Below, one piece after another: positions 23,184 through 32,730 of a DNA stretch of 48,684 nt. The notes beneath the pieces were generated by a model that saw nothing but the letters and a program-made list of their open reading frames with translations, was not told the origin of the DNA and did not search any database. Every line of letters starts with the position of its first letter. Positions within the stretch are counted from its first letter, which is position 1. Position numbers and translations under genes: made by a program. This DNA is from Emmonsiellopsis sp. PD_33 (Eukaryota; Ascomycota; Eurotiomycetes; Onygenales; Ajellomycetaceae). The stretch lies in NCBI GenBank assembly GCA_032988165.1, contig JANTQF010000263.1, forward strand, positions 1 to 48,684, read 5' to 3'.

Positions 23184-24092
23184 GAGGGACAAATTAAATT
23201 TACCAACCAAATCCACTCCTTAGTTGATATGTGCTAATGATCCCGACTTTTTTCCTCCCCATTAAGCGTTTGATTCATGGTGTCAATCGTGGGCTTTTAC
23301 TATCGTCGGAGAATAAAACGCCCATCTGTCACATGGCTTATGCTCTCTCTTCTCCGCAGATAGACGTTTGCTTTTGAATATTTTGGGCATTGTGAGAAAA
23401 CCGGTGAAACGGGCTTATCTGGTCTGGCTGGTCTGCTCGGCCCTTGTCTTGTTTCGATGATGTGTGACCTCTCTGCTTGCTTGCTGCTTTCTACCCCATG
23501 GAAATAATGACTGTCTGCGAGAACTTGAGCTTTTTGAAAAATATGGTTTTTTTTATTATTATTTTCCTTTTGAGTTACTAAATGCTATCATATCACCCTT
23601 TGGGTTAATTTTCTATTTTCTCGTCCCTTTTCTTTCTTGACAGACATAGTTGACTTTCTGGTGTGCCACCTCCATTGAAGAAATGTGCGTGAAGTGTTTG
23701 GGAAATGGGCTACAGTTATTGAAGGTATATATATAACTGTACTCTGTTCATGCAACATTTCTCCCCTCTTCTTTTAGTTCATTGTGAAATCGACAGCTGT
23801 ATACATATAGATATGGTCAAAAAGCCTCTCCATCTGTAGAGCTCCGCATAGAAGAATTCATAAAATTAATCGATCAATTGAAATTTTAATTATACAAACC
23901 AAAGTTGTCCTCGAAATTTAAACCCATCGTCTATTTCTGCTAAATATTTACATATTTCCATGTGCCAGAGTGAAGATCTAAATTCCTTCTCTCCGAAAGT
24001 TCCCCCGAACGCGCCAACTCCATCACGAAAACCAAATCCTCTCTCTCCAACTCTCCTCCACCCTCACTCACAACCCGCCACAAATCCCACCA
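23184..24092. other. Calcineurin 3' flank and upstream region of the Mmc1-like gene
   Basis: Contains a canonical AATAAA at 23312-23317, 129 nt past the calcineurin stop, a plausible polyadenylation signal. The rest is T-rich with no protein-like ORF. A C/A-rich leader (about 24000-24092) precedes the next start. Confidence 0.5.
23312..23317 (+). terminator. Candidate polyadenylation signal AATAAA
   Basis: Exact AATAAA located 129 nt downstream of the calcineurin A stop codon. Confidence 0.4.
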
Positions 24093-26143
24093 ATGCCGCC
24101 AAAACTCCCTCCACACACCGCTGACGCCCTCTTCTTCTGCCCCTCGTGCTCGACATGGCGACGCTCGTTCACCAACACCAACACCACTAACCTCCTCCGC
24201 CGCGCCCACCAGCGGCGCCGTCCAGCCTCAACCCTCGCAGCCTCCTCGCACCCCTCCCCGGCCTCCCCCACGGTCAATGGCGCGAGAAACGTCCCCGAGC
24301 GGTTCCGAGAGCTATATGCGGCGCTGCAGGGTGTGAGGGATGTTGCGGCGAACCATGTGAACATGAGCCGGTTGCAGTTGGCATTGAGGGGGTTGGAGGG
24401 GGAGAAGGGGATTGTTAGAGTTGCTGGTAGGTTGATAGTTTCTTTCTTTTGGGTCCTCACGGTGGGATTGAGATGGGGGTTGGCTTTTGTGGATTGTTAT
24501 TTGTGAGGAGAATGCGGACTGATGTATTGTGATAAATATCCACAGTGCTTGGTTTGGACAATACAGCTACGACCGCGCGACTTGTTCGGTTACTCTTGGC
24601 TGATCCGCTGAGCGAGAAGGCGGAGTGGGAGGATTATTTGCAGACGTATCGGATGGAGAGCTCACGGGGGTTGTTGATTAGGTATGTATTTATTTGCATT
24701 TTCCTTTCCCTTGGATATCTAAAGTGATTTGCTAACTAGATGCCCTACTGCGTTTCCAGATACGGCGAACAAACAAACCTGGCCGTCGGAAACAGCCTCG
24801 TTCCAACAATATCGATCCCCTCCCGGGCCCTAAAAACCGGAAACTTGGAGATCCTGGTCTCATCCCTCGGTGCCCGTTCGATCTCTGCGGACCAAACAAT
24901 CGCAAGTGATGCACTTCTTGTCCCCACCATCGCGATCCAATCGACTAGCACTGGCGCCCATAGTTTCGTTCGATACCCTGTTCACAAGAGTATGGTCTGC
25001 GGCAAGGGCGTTAATGGGTTGCTGGCGTATACAGGATTGGTAGGGCGTGTGAATCCTAACACGGCGGATTCGATCCGTGCCGCATTCGAGCTGAATGTCG
25101 GGGAGGGCGCAACACCAGAGGGGAATGATGGTATTTCATTTGTTGATATTGAGCGTGCGGAGACGGCGTTGGACATGTTCCGTGAATCCGTCCAAAACGC
25201 GACGGAGTACGAGAAAGGATGGACGGGAAGCGGTGTCCAGCCGCTGGTTGATTGGATTTCGAGCCCTGCAAAGGATGTCGCCATTGATCCTGCGATCAAG
25301 AGATTGGTTCATTCGACGCTGGATGGAGCCGAAAAGAGCATCGTCAGTGAAGAGAAGAGGAAGGTATTAGCATTGGAAGCTAATACTGTTCCCGAGGAGG
25401 TCCGCATGGCGCTGCACGAAACTGTTTCCGCTTGGGCAGAACGGGCGCATACTGAACTCCGCGACTCGCTCGACCAGGGATTTGCTAGCAAGCCATGGCG
25501 GACTCTGGCGTGGTGGAAGCTATTTTGGCACGTGGATGATGTGGGGATGATCACGTCGCGTATCCTGAGGAGGAAATGGCTGCCGGAGGCTGAGAAAGAA
25601 GTGATTTGGATGGGTGGAAAGATTCATCAGGCGGGATTGTTGAATCAGGAAACGAACTCGACGAATCCGATCCAGAATTCTACAGAATTCGAGATATCAG
25701 AAGAGAAATCGTCAACATTCTCGAAAAACCTCTGGCCAACCCAAATACCTGACACCCGGAAACAGCTCACCACCTCTAGTGTCCCCTCATTGCACCGCCT
25801 CGCGCAGAATCTTGTTATGTTCAGCTTGTCGACAACATCCCTTAGTTCTGCACTCTCCGCGCTGGTATACGTTTCCACCTCTACGACTTCAGTATACGAG
25901 GCGGGAACAATCGCAACGATCGGCCTGTTTTATTCTCTGCGCCGACAGCAGAAGCAATGGGATGCCGCACGGTGTTTCTGGGAGCGTGAGGTACGAGAAG
26001 AGGGACGGCAAGCGCTCAAGGAGACCGAGAATGTCTTGCGTTCTGTCATCCATGAAGGCGGACGGGGTATCGAGACTGCCCCGGAGACAGAAGCCAGACA
26101 GCAGATCGACAGAGCCCGTCAAGCGCTCTCAAATGTAAAATAG
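24093..26143 (+). CDS. Mitochondrial Mmc1-like protein
   Basis: Three exons: 24093-24426, 24546-24681 and 24760-26143, giving 617 aa. The introns are 119 and 78 bp. The N-terminus has a CPSC pair and then an Arg/Ser/Thr-rich stretch without acidic residues (WRRSF to about residue 50), a good mitochondrial presequence. The middle contains a VLGLDNTATTARLVRLLLADPL segment and a region with conserved spacing around FVRYPVHKS and GxNGLL. The C-terminal third has two hydrophobic stretches at about residues 507-550, then a charged helix with the WDAARCFWEREVREEGR motif. This layout recalls fungal proteins labelled Mmc1, an inner-membrane/cristae-associated mitochondrial family; I assign it from general memory, so treat the name as tentative. 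It is convergent with the next gene, with 98 bp between stops. Confidence 0.7.
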
Positions 26144-26241
26144 ACCTTTCATCAATGTAGTTTATATCCACCAAGATACCAATGCCATCATAGATTCGCA
26201 ATAGCCCCCAAAACACCCCCACAATTCCCCCTAATGAACCC

Positions 26242-27000
26242 TCAACTCACCTCCACACTCCCCTCCGGCACCCCCGCCCGACTCCGCAACCTCCTCGCCA
26301 AAAACCGCATGATGGGAAACATCTCCTCTCTATTGCCAGGCATCCCATCGCCTCTCCTCCCCGCCCACCTCACGACCTCCACATCGCCAAAGATATTCTT
26401 CGTCCTCGCCTCCCCAGCCTCCGATAGCGCACTCTCCGGCCCCCGCCCACCAACAAGCAACACAGGCGTAGGCGCCTTCCCCACCCTCCCATCCTCCCTA
26501 ATCGCCGAAAGCGGCACAACACCACCAACAGCCACCACGCCGCCAAGCTCCTTATTCGCATCCCCCAGCGCCCCCCTCGCAACCTCCATCGCAACACTCA
26601 ACCCCACACTCGCACCCTGCCCGTATCCGAATATGAGAATCTCCCGACTGCGATACCCCAGCTTCTGCATAAGAACCTGCAGGATCAGCTCCTCGACGAT
26701 CTTCCGCGTCGCGCGTGTGAAACCTGGGTCTACGTCGAGTTTGTCAGGGTCGAACATGATGTCGTCGCCCCAGTGGTAGCCGGGTAGCTCGAAGGGGAGT
26801 GGGGTGGGTGCTTGCAGCGCGATGCAGGTGGTTTCGGGTAGGCGCATGGCGGAGGCGAAGGAGGCATAGGGGGCTGTAGTGTCGCCGAGGCCGTGCAGGA
26901 TTAGGAGGATGTTTGTTGAGCGGGGGTTTGGTGGGGGTGGGGGGGTTATGGTGAGGGTTAGGGAGGGGGGGAAGTCGGTAGATTGAGGGGTGGGTGGCAT
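26242..27000 (-). CDS. Acyl-protein-thioesterase-like protein with Gly in place of the nucleophilic Ser
   Basis: Single exon of 252 aa. I start at the first in-frame ATG (27000); the open frame extends further upstream but only with a TTG. The fold signature fits the phospholipase/carboxylesterase (APT) family: LLILHGLGDTTAPY at about 32-45, a LQAPTPLPFELPGYHW strand-loop, then FGYGQGAS at 124-131. The elbow, normally GxSxG, reads G-Y-G-Q-G, so Gly127 sits where Ser is expected. The usual GHxV/GHEI histidine near the C-terminus is also not visible; the end reads RWAGRRGDGMPGNREEM. This suggests a non-catalytic member. Fungal homologues with a GFGQG elbow exist to my recollection, so the change may be a conserved feature and not decay. 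The reading frame is intact, arguing against a pseudogene. GC-rich Pro-coding repeats at the N-terminus. Confidence 0.8.
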   Translation of the reverse strand: MPPTPQSTDFPPSLTLTITPPPPPNPRSTNILLILHGLGDTTAPYASFASAMRLPETTCIALQAPTPLPFELPGYHWGDDIMFDPDKLDVDPGFTRATRKIVEELILQVLMQKLGYRSREILIFGYGQGASVGLSVAMEVARGALGDANKELGGVVAVGGVVPLSAIREDGRVGKAPTPVLLVGGRGPESALSEAGEARTKNIFGDVEVVRWAGRRGDGMPGNREEMFPIMRFLARRLRSRAGVPEGSVEVS

Positions 27001-27862
27001 TGTTGAGGGAGTAGATGTGGTATTGTTTTGGATATCGGGGGGATTGTTGGATGCGAAGACATTTGTGTCTTTCAAGTTGTCTTGTTGTTGTCTGTTGAGC
27101 AATGACGCAGTGGAAGAATCGGGAAATAAAATTAAGGTTTCGGGCGGGATCTTGGCATCGGAGGCTTGGCGCGTCGGGCCGAATCAACGTCAACTTAACC
27201 TTCGTCGAAAGGAACTTGAAATATACACAGTTTACCGGGCCTCTTTTGTTGACAAAGCGATATATCGTTTGAGGAAAAGCAAATGTTTGTACATACATAT
27301 GACAAAGCGAGATGGCTTTGCTGTTATCCCCCCATTGGAAGCCCGGATCGGTGGCTACGAACCCATCGCAAGATCCGCCGCTATGCTCACGTCCCGCATA
27401 GATTTAACATGCACCAATATTAGGATGGATATATCAATTATCTACCCCGCAAAACTTCTAATGATATGTGCCTTCCATTGAGATGCAATGTCTGACATGG
27501 AGGGAACAGCCACTCTCCGCGCGGCAGTTGTTAGGTGAGCCCTGCGACTTCTCACATTGCAAGACAAGAGTTTGCCACAAGTGACCGTGTCCTAGCTAAT
27601 CATTTCATACCCCAATTGCCCACTAATATCTGAACGTTAGCCACTATTTGTTACTCTTTTATAACATACTAGTACTACAGACGATCGTGGTACGTACAGT
27701 ACATCTTCAATTGCACCCCCCATGCAGTCTATTTCACTAACCGATGCATAGGTTCGACGTCTCCAATCGGCATAAACCCTTTGGAAATTGGAAATATCCA
27801 TATCAACATCGTAGCGACGCCGCCATCGTGGATATATCCCTACCACTAGGCCTCCTCCAAAC
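27001..27862. other. Divergent intergenic region
   Basis: Between the starts of the thioesterase-like gene and the zinc-finger gene. Nothing gene-like beyond short chance ORFs. Confidence 0.5.
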
Positions 27863-29062
27863 ATGGTCAATCATCGTCCTGGGCCCGACATGAGCTGCAA
27901 GGAATTCCTCGACGACCTTAAGAACCTACCAGAGACTATGCGGGAGACCATTCATTCAATTTCCTTACCCTATTCTCTGATGAACTCTGACAAAGCTGGG
28001 AATGATGCCGAGCACGCATTAAACTTGGCCCAGTGTATTTTACGGTGGGAAGAGATAGACGTGGTGACGATTGGTATGCCAGATGATCTTCATCTTTATG
28101 AAGGCCCTATTTCCCCCGAACCATGGTCCTGGATACTCCCTACGCCTCTGTTAGCAGCTTTCCGCAAAGGTCGCTGGCAGATGATTCGCCTTCTCCATCC
28201 TAGGATTTATCCGATCACTCTAGTCATCTTCTTCTGTGCAAACATCATGTTTTACGCGGAGACGTATATCCTTCCGTGGACAGCACAGTGTCAGCTACAA
28301 ATGCTTAGGGCACATTTCACTTTACAACCCACCGACCTGGATTATCAAAATATCATCGCGGTTAATGACCAATGTGCGCGCCTCTGGGGTCGGCGCGGCA
28401 TCGCTGTCCAGGTAAAGGAACCGACCCCGCTCTTTGAGGAGGAGGAGGGTACAGTACTAGAAGTGTCCTGGAAACGCACTTGGATGAGGAAGGAACGACG
28501 GATTGCCACGCGGACAAAATCAACGTCTCAGGCCGAAGTAAGATCAATATCCCCATTGCAGGATGGAGCTTCCACCACTTTGCCCTCGTTTCTTCGCTAC
28601 CTACCTGAATGGCTTGTGGTGCTCTGTGTGGAGCACAGGGAATGCTTTGCCCAGGATACCCTCAAGCACCATCTGATCCAAAAACACTCCGCAACCGAAG
28701 AGGAAGCTACAGACGTTATCTCCTTATCTCCTATTGATTACGCAGCAAAGTCGTGGGAATATGTGATTCATCCATACAAGGCAATCGACCGCATTCCCGA
28801 ACTTCCAACAGTACATGGGTATTGCTGTTCTGGTGGATATTGTCGGTACATAACACGGAATAAGCGGGACTTAATCTCCCACGGTATGGCAACGGGGCAT
28901 GATACGTCCCTTGAAAGATTATGTTGCCTTCAGACATTATCCAGTCATCCATCAAGGATTCAGTATTTTGAGGTGCTATTAAATGGTGACTTTGTATTTG
29001 ATGAGGATGCCTATTGGTTTTACCTAGACAAAAATTGGGTGGAAGGAGGTGAGATAGTATGA
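27863..29062 (+). CDS. OrsD/DUF3505-like protein with two C2H2-type fingers
   Basis: Single intronless exon of 399 aa. The second half resembles the OrsD/DUF3505 region: a first finger C255-x5-C261-x8-H270-x4-H275 preceded by LPEWLVVLC, and a second finger C322-x4-C327-x12-H340-x5-H346 preceded by HGYCC. In that family such zinc-finger pairs often occur alone or in proteins linked to mobile elements or to secondary-metabolite clusters (general knowledge). The first half (1-200) is not recognised; residues 113-131 are strongly hydrophobic and could be a membrane segment or a buried helix. No polyketide synthase or other cluster enzyme lies beside it, so a cluster role is unsupported. Lack of introns contrasts with most neighbours. 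The fit is motif-level only. Confidence 0.6.
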   Translation: MVNHRPGPDMSCKEFLDDLKNLPETMRETIHSISLPYSLMNSDKAGNDAEHALNLAQCILRWEEIDVVTIGMPDDLHLYEGPISPEPWSWILPTPLLAAFRKGRWQMIRLLHPRIYPITLVIFFCANIMFYAETYILPWTAQCQLQMLRAHFTLQPTDLDYQNIIAVNDQCARLWGRRGIAVQVKEPTPLFEEEEGTVLEVSWKRTWMRKERRIATRTKSTSQAEVRSISPLQDGASTTLPSFLRYLPEWLVVLCVEHRECFAQDTLKHHLIQKHSATEEEATDVISLSPIDYAAKSWEYVIHPYKAIDRIPELPTVHGYCCSGGYCRYITRNKRDLISHGMATGHDTSLERLCCLQTLSSHPSRIQYFEVLLNGDFVFDEDAYWFYLDKNWVEGGEIV

Positions 29063-29487
29063 GGCGATGTTAAAATGAGGGCGGGATTCAAGGTGTTGGA
29101 ATGGGTGCTTGGTGGCCGACTGGGTGTCAGGTTAACAAGGCCAAAAGTCGCAATGAAACAGATGTAGACAAACTAGGTTTAGCATGCCATTACTTTTCTT
29201 ACATTCGCTTATTAAATTCAACCAGAATGTAGATCTCTTTATCGATTCCTGCTCACAGTTTCCATCTTATTAGGTACGATGGCTTCCTAAGGCTTTTCTG
29301 AAATATATCAATAATTTGAGCGGAATATTAATATTTCTCAGACATAAAACTAGTAAAAAATAACCCCAAGCGAAATCAACCGCTAGGAGATAACCATGCA
29401 ATATACATGAGCATATCGAAAAACAGAAAAAGCTATAATACAACGAAACCACACCAGCAAATATATATATACCCCAATAATCCCAAC
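29063..29487. other. Convergent 3' flanks
   Basis: AT-rich stretch between the zinc-finger stop and the Rossmann-protein stop; nothing gene-like seen. Confidence 0.5.
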
Positions 29488-30569
29488 TCACCTCCCCTCA
29501 AACCCTTCCCTCGCCAGACTCCTAATCACCCCATTACTCAAAATCCTCCCCTCCTCCACCCCTTCCCCCCCAACCACCCCTCCACCCCCCATCGCCAACC
29601 TCGTCGCAGCAATCCCAATCTCCTGCGTCGGCGAAACCAGACCGGGCAAAAAAGCACGCCACAAAGGCGCTGTCGGCTTAAGGAGCCGTTCTACCAGTGA
29701 GGCATTGCGGTCAGTGGTTGCTGCGATGACGGCTGGGTCTGCGGCGGAGTCGACCATGCCGGGGCGGAGGGAGTAGGGTTTTAGAGAGGCAAATGCGGGA
29801 TCTGTGGTGGGGAGGGAGAGGAGGGAGGATTCGGTTTCGCCTTTTATTTGCGCGAAGAATTGGGTGAATGGGCCGGGTTTGGTGGCGACCTATAGGTGGG
29901 TTGGGGGGGGGGGGTTAGTTTTGTGGTTTTTATAGATTTGAGATATGTGGTTATATGGCGAAGGTATGTGCTGCTATGCGCTGAGGTTCTGGATGTATGT
30001 ATGTAGGAATATTGGAGTGGGAGAGCTTACTCCTGCGCCTGTTTGTTTAGGGGGTTAGCAACTCGATGTTTCTTTCTATTGTAGATGTATGCTCGGTATT
30101 ACACGCGGAATCGTACCTGAGATGTAAACAAACTTGAATGAATCTGATAACCTAGAAAACGCCTTTGCGGCGGCTAATGGATAGTCCTTGGTGATTTTAA
30201 CATAGTCCCTATTATAAACCGAGCAGAAACGCCCATCAGCAATCAGGCCATCAGGCCATCAATCATCCATCTGGCCAATCCCAGTTTACAACAAATTATC
30301 AATACCCACTCCTTATTAACAAGCGACACAGAAATTCCCTGTGCCCACACACACCCCTCCGCGCCTTGCAACTGCTTCAACAATTCAGGCGGGTAGGTTT
30401 CAAAATCCTTGTGCTCGATGACAGTGACGCCCTCCGCGCCGTCTGCCATCGGTACTGGTCTTCGACTGAGAATTGTCAATTTGGAAATCTCTCCGGGAAT
30501 AAGTTGGAGCATCTGGTTGAGAACACCTGAGCCGACGAGGCCCGTGGCGCCGGTAAGGATCAGGTGCAT
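29488..30569 (-). CDS. Rossmann-fold NAD(P)-binding epimerase/reductase-like protein with an 8-nt microexon
   Basis: Four exons on the minus strand: 30310-30569, 30117-30208, 30031-30038 (8 nt) and 29488-29889, giving 253 aa. The start directly yields MHLILTGATGLVGSG, a classic TGxxGxxG dinucleotide-binding loop. Next come LSRRPVP, then EDYVKITKDYPLAAAKAF after the first junction, and VYISGAGVATKPGPFTQFF across the microexon. The microexon GCGCAGGA completes a Gly and codes Ala-Gly. Without it the frame breaks and the usual SG-x-G-A/V-T motif is lost, which supports it. Related fungal proteins are annotated as nucleoside-diphosphate-sugar epimerases or TIP30-like atypical SDRs; the substrate is unknown. 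Intron 3 (29890-30030) contains a G12 run at 29903-29914, and intron 1 a short ATCAGGCC tandem repeat. Confidence 0.8.
30031..30038 (-). other. 8-nt microexon of the Rossmann-fold gene
   Basis: Flanked by AACAG upstream (intron 30039-30116) and GTAAGC downstream (intron 29890-30030). Its 8 nt complete the phase left by exon 2 and restore frame to exon 4. Confidence 0.75.
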
Positions 30570-32730
30570 TGCTGGTGAAGGACTGGGTTTCTGTGGTGGA
30601 AGATGAAGCGTAGGTTTAGTAGTGCGATAAGATATTTGATAAATAGTACTCTGGGCAAGTTGTTTTAGGGCGTTATTATTTTTGAGGGGGAGTATGGAGA
30701 GATTGGAAAAAAATATAGTATTATCCTGGGGAGCCGGGGTGGGGGAGGAGCTTTATACACTCGAGGATACAAACGCGTATAATTTAAAATCCGTGAAATT
30801 AACCACTGTTAGCTTGAACAAGCCAAATTTAGAGTGAATTTGCCTGGACTTGGGATTAATTTGGCAGTCCAGACGAATGATGCGGCTAATGAGAGACTCG
30901 GACATAGCAGATAAGAGTGTTTAAGCACCGTGCCAAGACCATGCATCACAACCATCCCTGACTTAGTGGGCTGCTATTTAAGGCAGGCGAGGCAGCCCTA
31001 ACAACGCCGTTCGGTTGCGGATAATCCATGTGTAAATGGCTTAAATTTTATAGATGCTGGTCGATTTATCCGCATATATCACAGTGCAGTTGAAGAGCAT
31101 GGATACCGCCTGTGGTATGTCAGCGATTCATCTTCCGTGTTTGGGTAATAATGGATCCTGCATTCGTTGGGGAAGCCATCCATTGCCATCGGCCATGAGT
31201 ATATTCGACGGAGAGAACGGATTCACAAAACAGGTATTTGCCTCATCTTCCTCCCGAATCAGCCCAAGATGTAACCGGGTCCGAAGCTGGCGGGGAGAGA
31301 GATAATAGAGTTCCTCGCTGTGGTGTACCTGGCGCAAGCTAAAATAACCGATGAATAGAAGCCGTGGGCAAAGTCAAGAGGAATGGAGTATGATCTGCTG
31401 AGATTAATCTCATAGATACCCGATACCTAGGCGCAACCCGCCGGGCTGCGAAAACACGACGAAATTCAATAGGAGAACACCGTAAACGGGAGTTTGGGGG
31501 TCGTATCCAGTTATAGAACCCGGGTGATTTCCATAAAAAATTGCATAATTACTTGATCATTGATGTCAGTTTGCGGCGAACATAACGGCATTCCTTTGAC
31601 GGTGTATATAGGTCACAACGCGGAATGTCACGACATTACCAGTCTTCCAATACATTTTCCACTGCGTAGCTGGAATAGTCTGATATTTGCAAACGGCTTC
31701 AGGCTGCGGAACCGGTCAGGATGCGTGCGAAATAATGAGACAGAGGAAACGTTTTTGCATGTTTCAACGTGGGTGCAGTGCCTCCTGCTCCGACACGAGA
31801 CCCAGACTTCCGATTTGATGGTTCTGTGTTACAGACTGCCACATGGTCTTTAAACGAGCCCGTGCGCTGCATAATTCTGCATACTCCGCAAAGGGGCAAC
31901 AATAATTCGCCGCAATGAAACCCGCAGAAGCGAGGATGACCGGTAAGCTCCAATAAGCTCCCGTGAATCTGAAGCAAGAGGCCCGTGGGCAATTAGACTG
32001 GGCTAGCTGGTCCTGTTTCAAAGGTGCGGGTTGTGCAAACGTGGTCCGGGTCTGGGGATTGATAGCAGGCCGCTGGAGGGATTCATAGGCCGATAAAAGT
32101 ATGCAATTGAGCCGGAAACCAAAATGCAAGCGGGATATGATCATGTTTCTCCATTGCATGTCGGGGTAGTTACGGAGTATGTGGCGGGTCCTGGAAAATA
32201 GACATCTTGAGTTCGCGTGGGAGAAGACCAACCATGGGACGGGATTGAAAGGATTGCATGCACCGACAGTTCCAGCCCGCAGCAAACTGCAGTGTGATTC
32301 GTCCGTGGAATCTCCCGCCCCTGAACGCCGTCAACGGGCTTCTTCAGCTCCTATTCGACGGGACATGGTCGTTCAGCTGCTTGACAGTGCTTGTGCTTGG
32401 TTCTGATGTTTGATATCAAATCCTCATGGGGCCGAGAGCCAGATGTTGCCGCACTGGGCTAGCCGCTTCCGGCATGGTCGGCCCATCACATGACACGCCA
32501 CTGCCAACCACGTTCTAGAGCCGCATGGTGATATCAGGCCGAACTATCACTCGAAGCATATTTTCTTCTTCCGCTCCCCTCTCCCTCTCCCTCTCCCTGC
32601 TCTCGAATAATGCTCCGGTTATCGTCATTTAACACGGGGGTATCCGGAGTCGTCACTCGTTTTTCTTCCTGTTCCTTTGCCAATCAATGCCAATGATGCT
32701 GCTTGTGGCATCCAGCAGTACTAGCAGACC
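30570..32730. other. 2.2-kb divergent intergenic region
   Basis: Upstream of the Rossmann gene and of Syg1. ORFs up to 173 codons occur (31764-32285, minus) but lack any motif. It contains the 14-bp perfect palindrome TGAGATTAATCTCA at 31399-31412, an ACGGAGTA at 32172-32179, and a CCCTCT-type pyrimidine tract at about 32575-32600 that likely belongs to the Syg1 promoter/leader. Confidence 0.5.
31399..31412. promoter_or_regulatory. 14-bp perfect palindrome TGAGATTAATCTCA
   Basis: Exact inverted repeat with no spacer, in the intergenic region between the Rossmann and Syg1 genes. It could be a dimeric transcription-factor site or chance. Confidence 0.3.

Noticed and set aside
31764..32285. 173-codon minus-strand ORF in the Syg1 upstream region
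   Set aside because: Begins at a non-ATG codon and shows no domain; likely chance.
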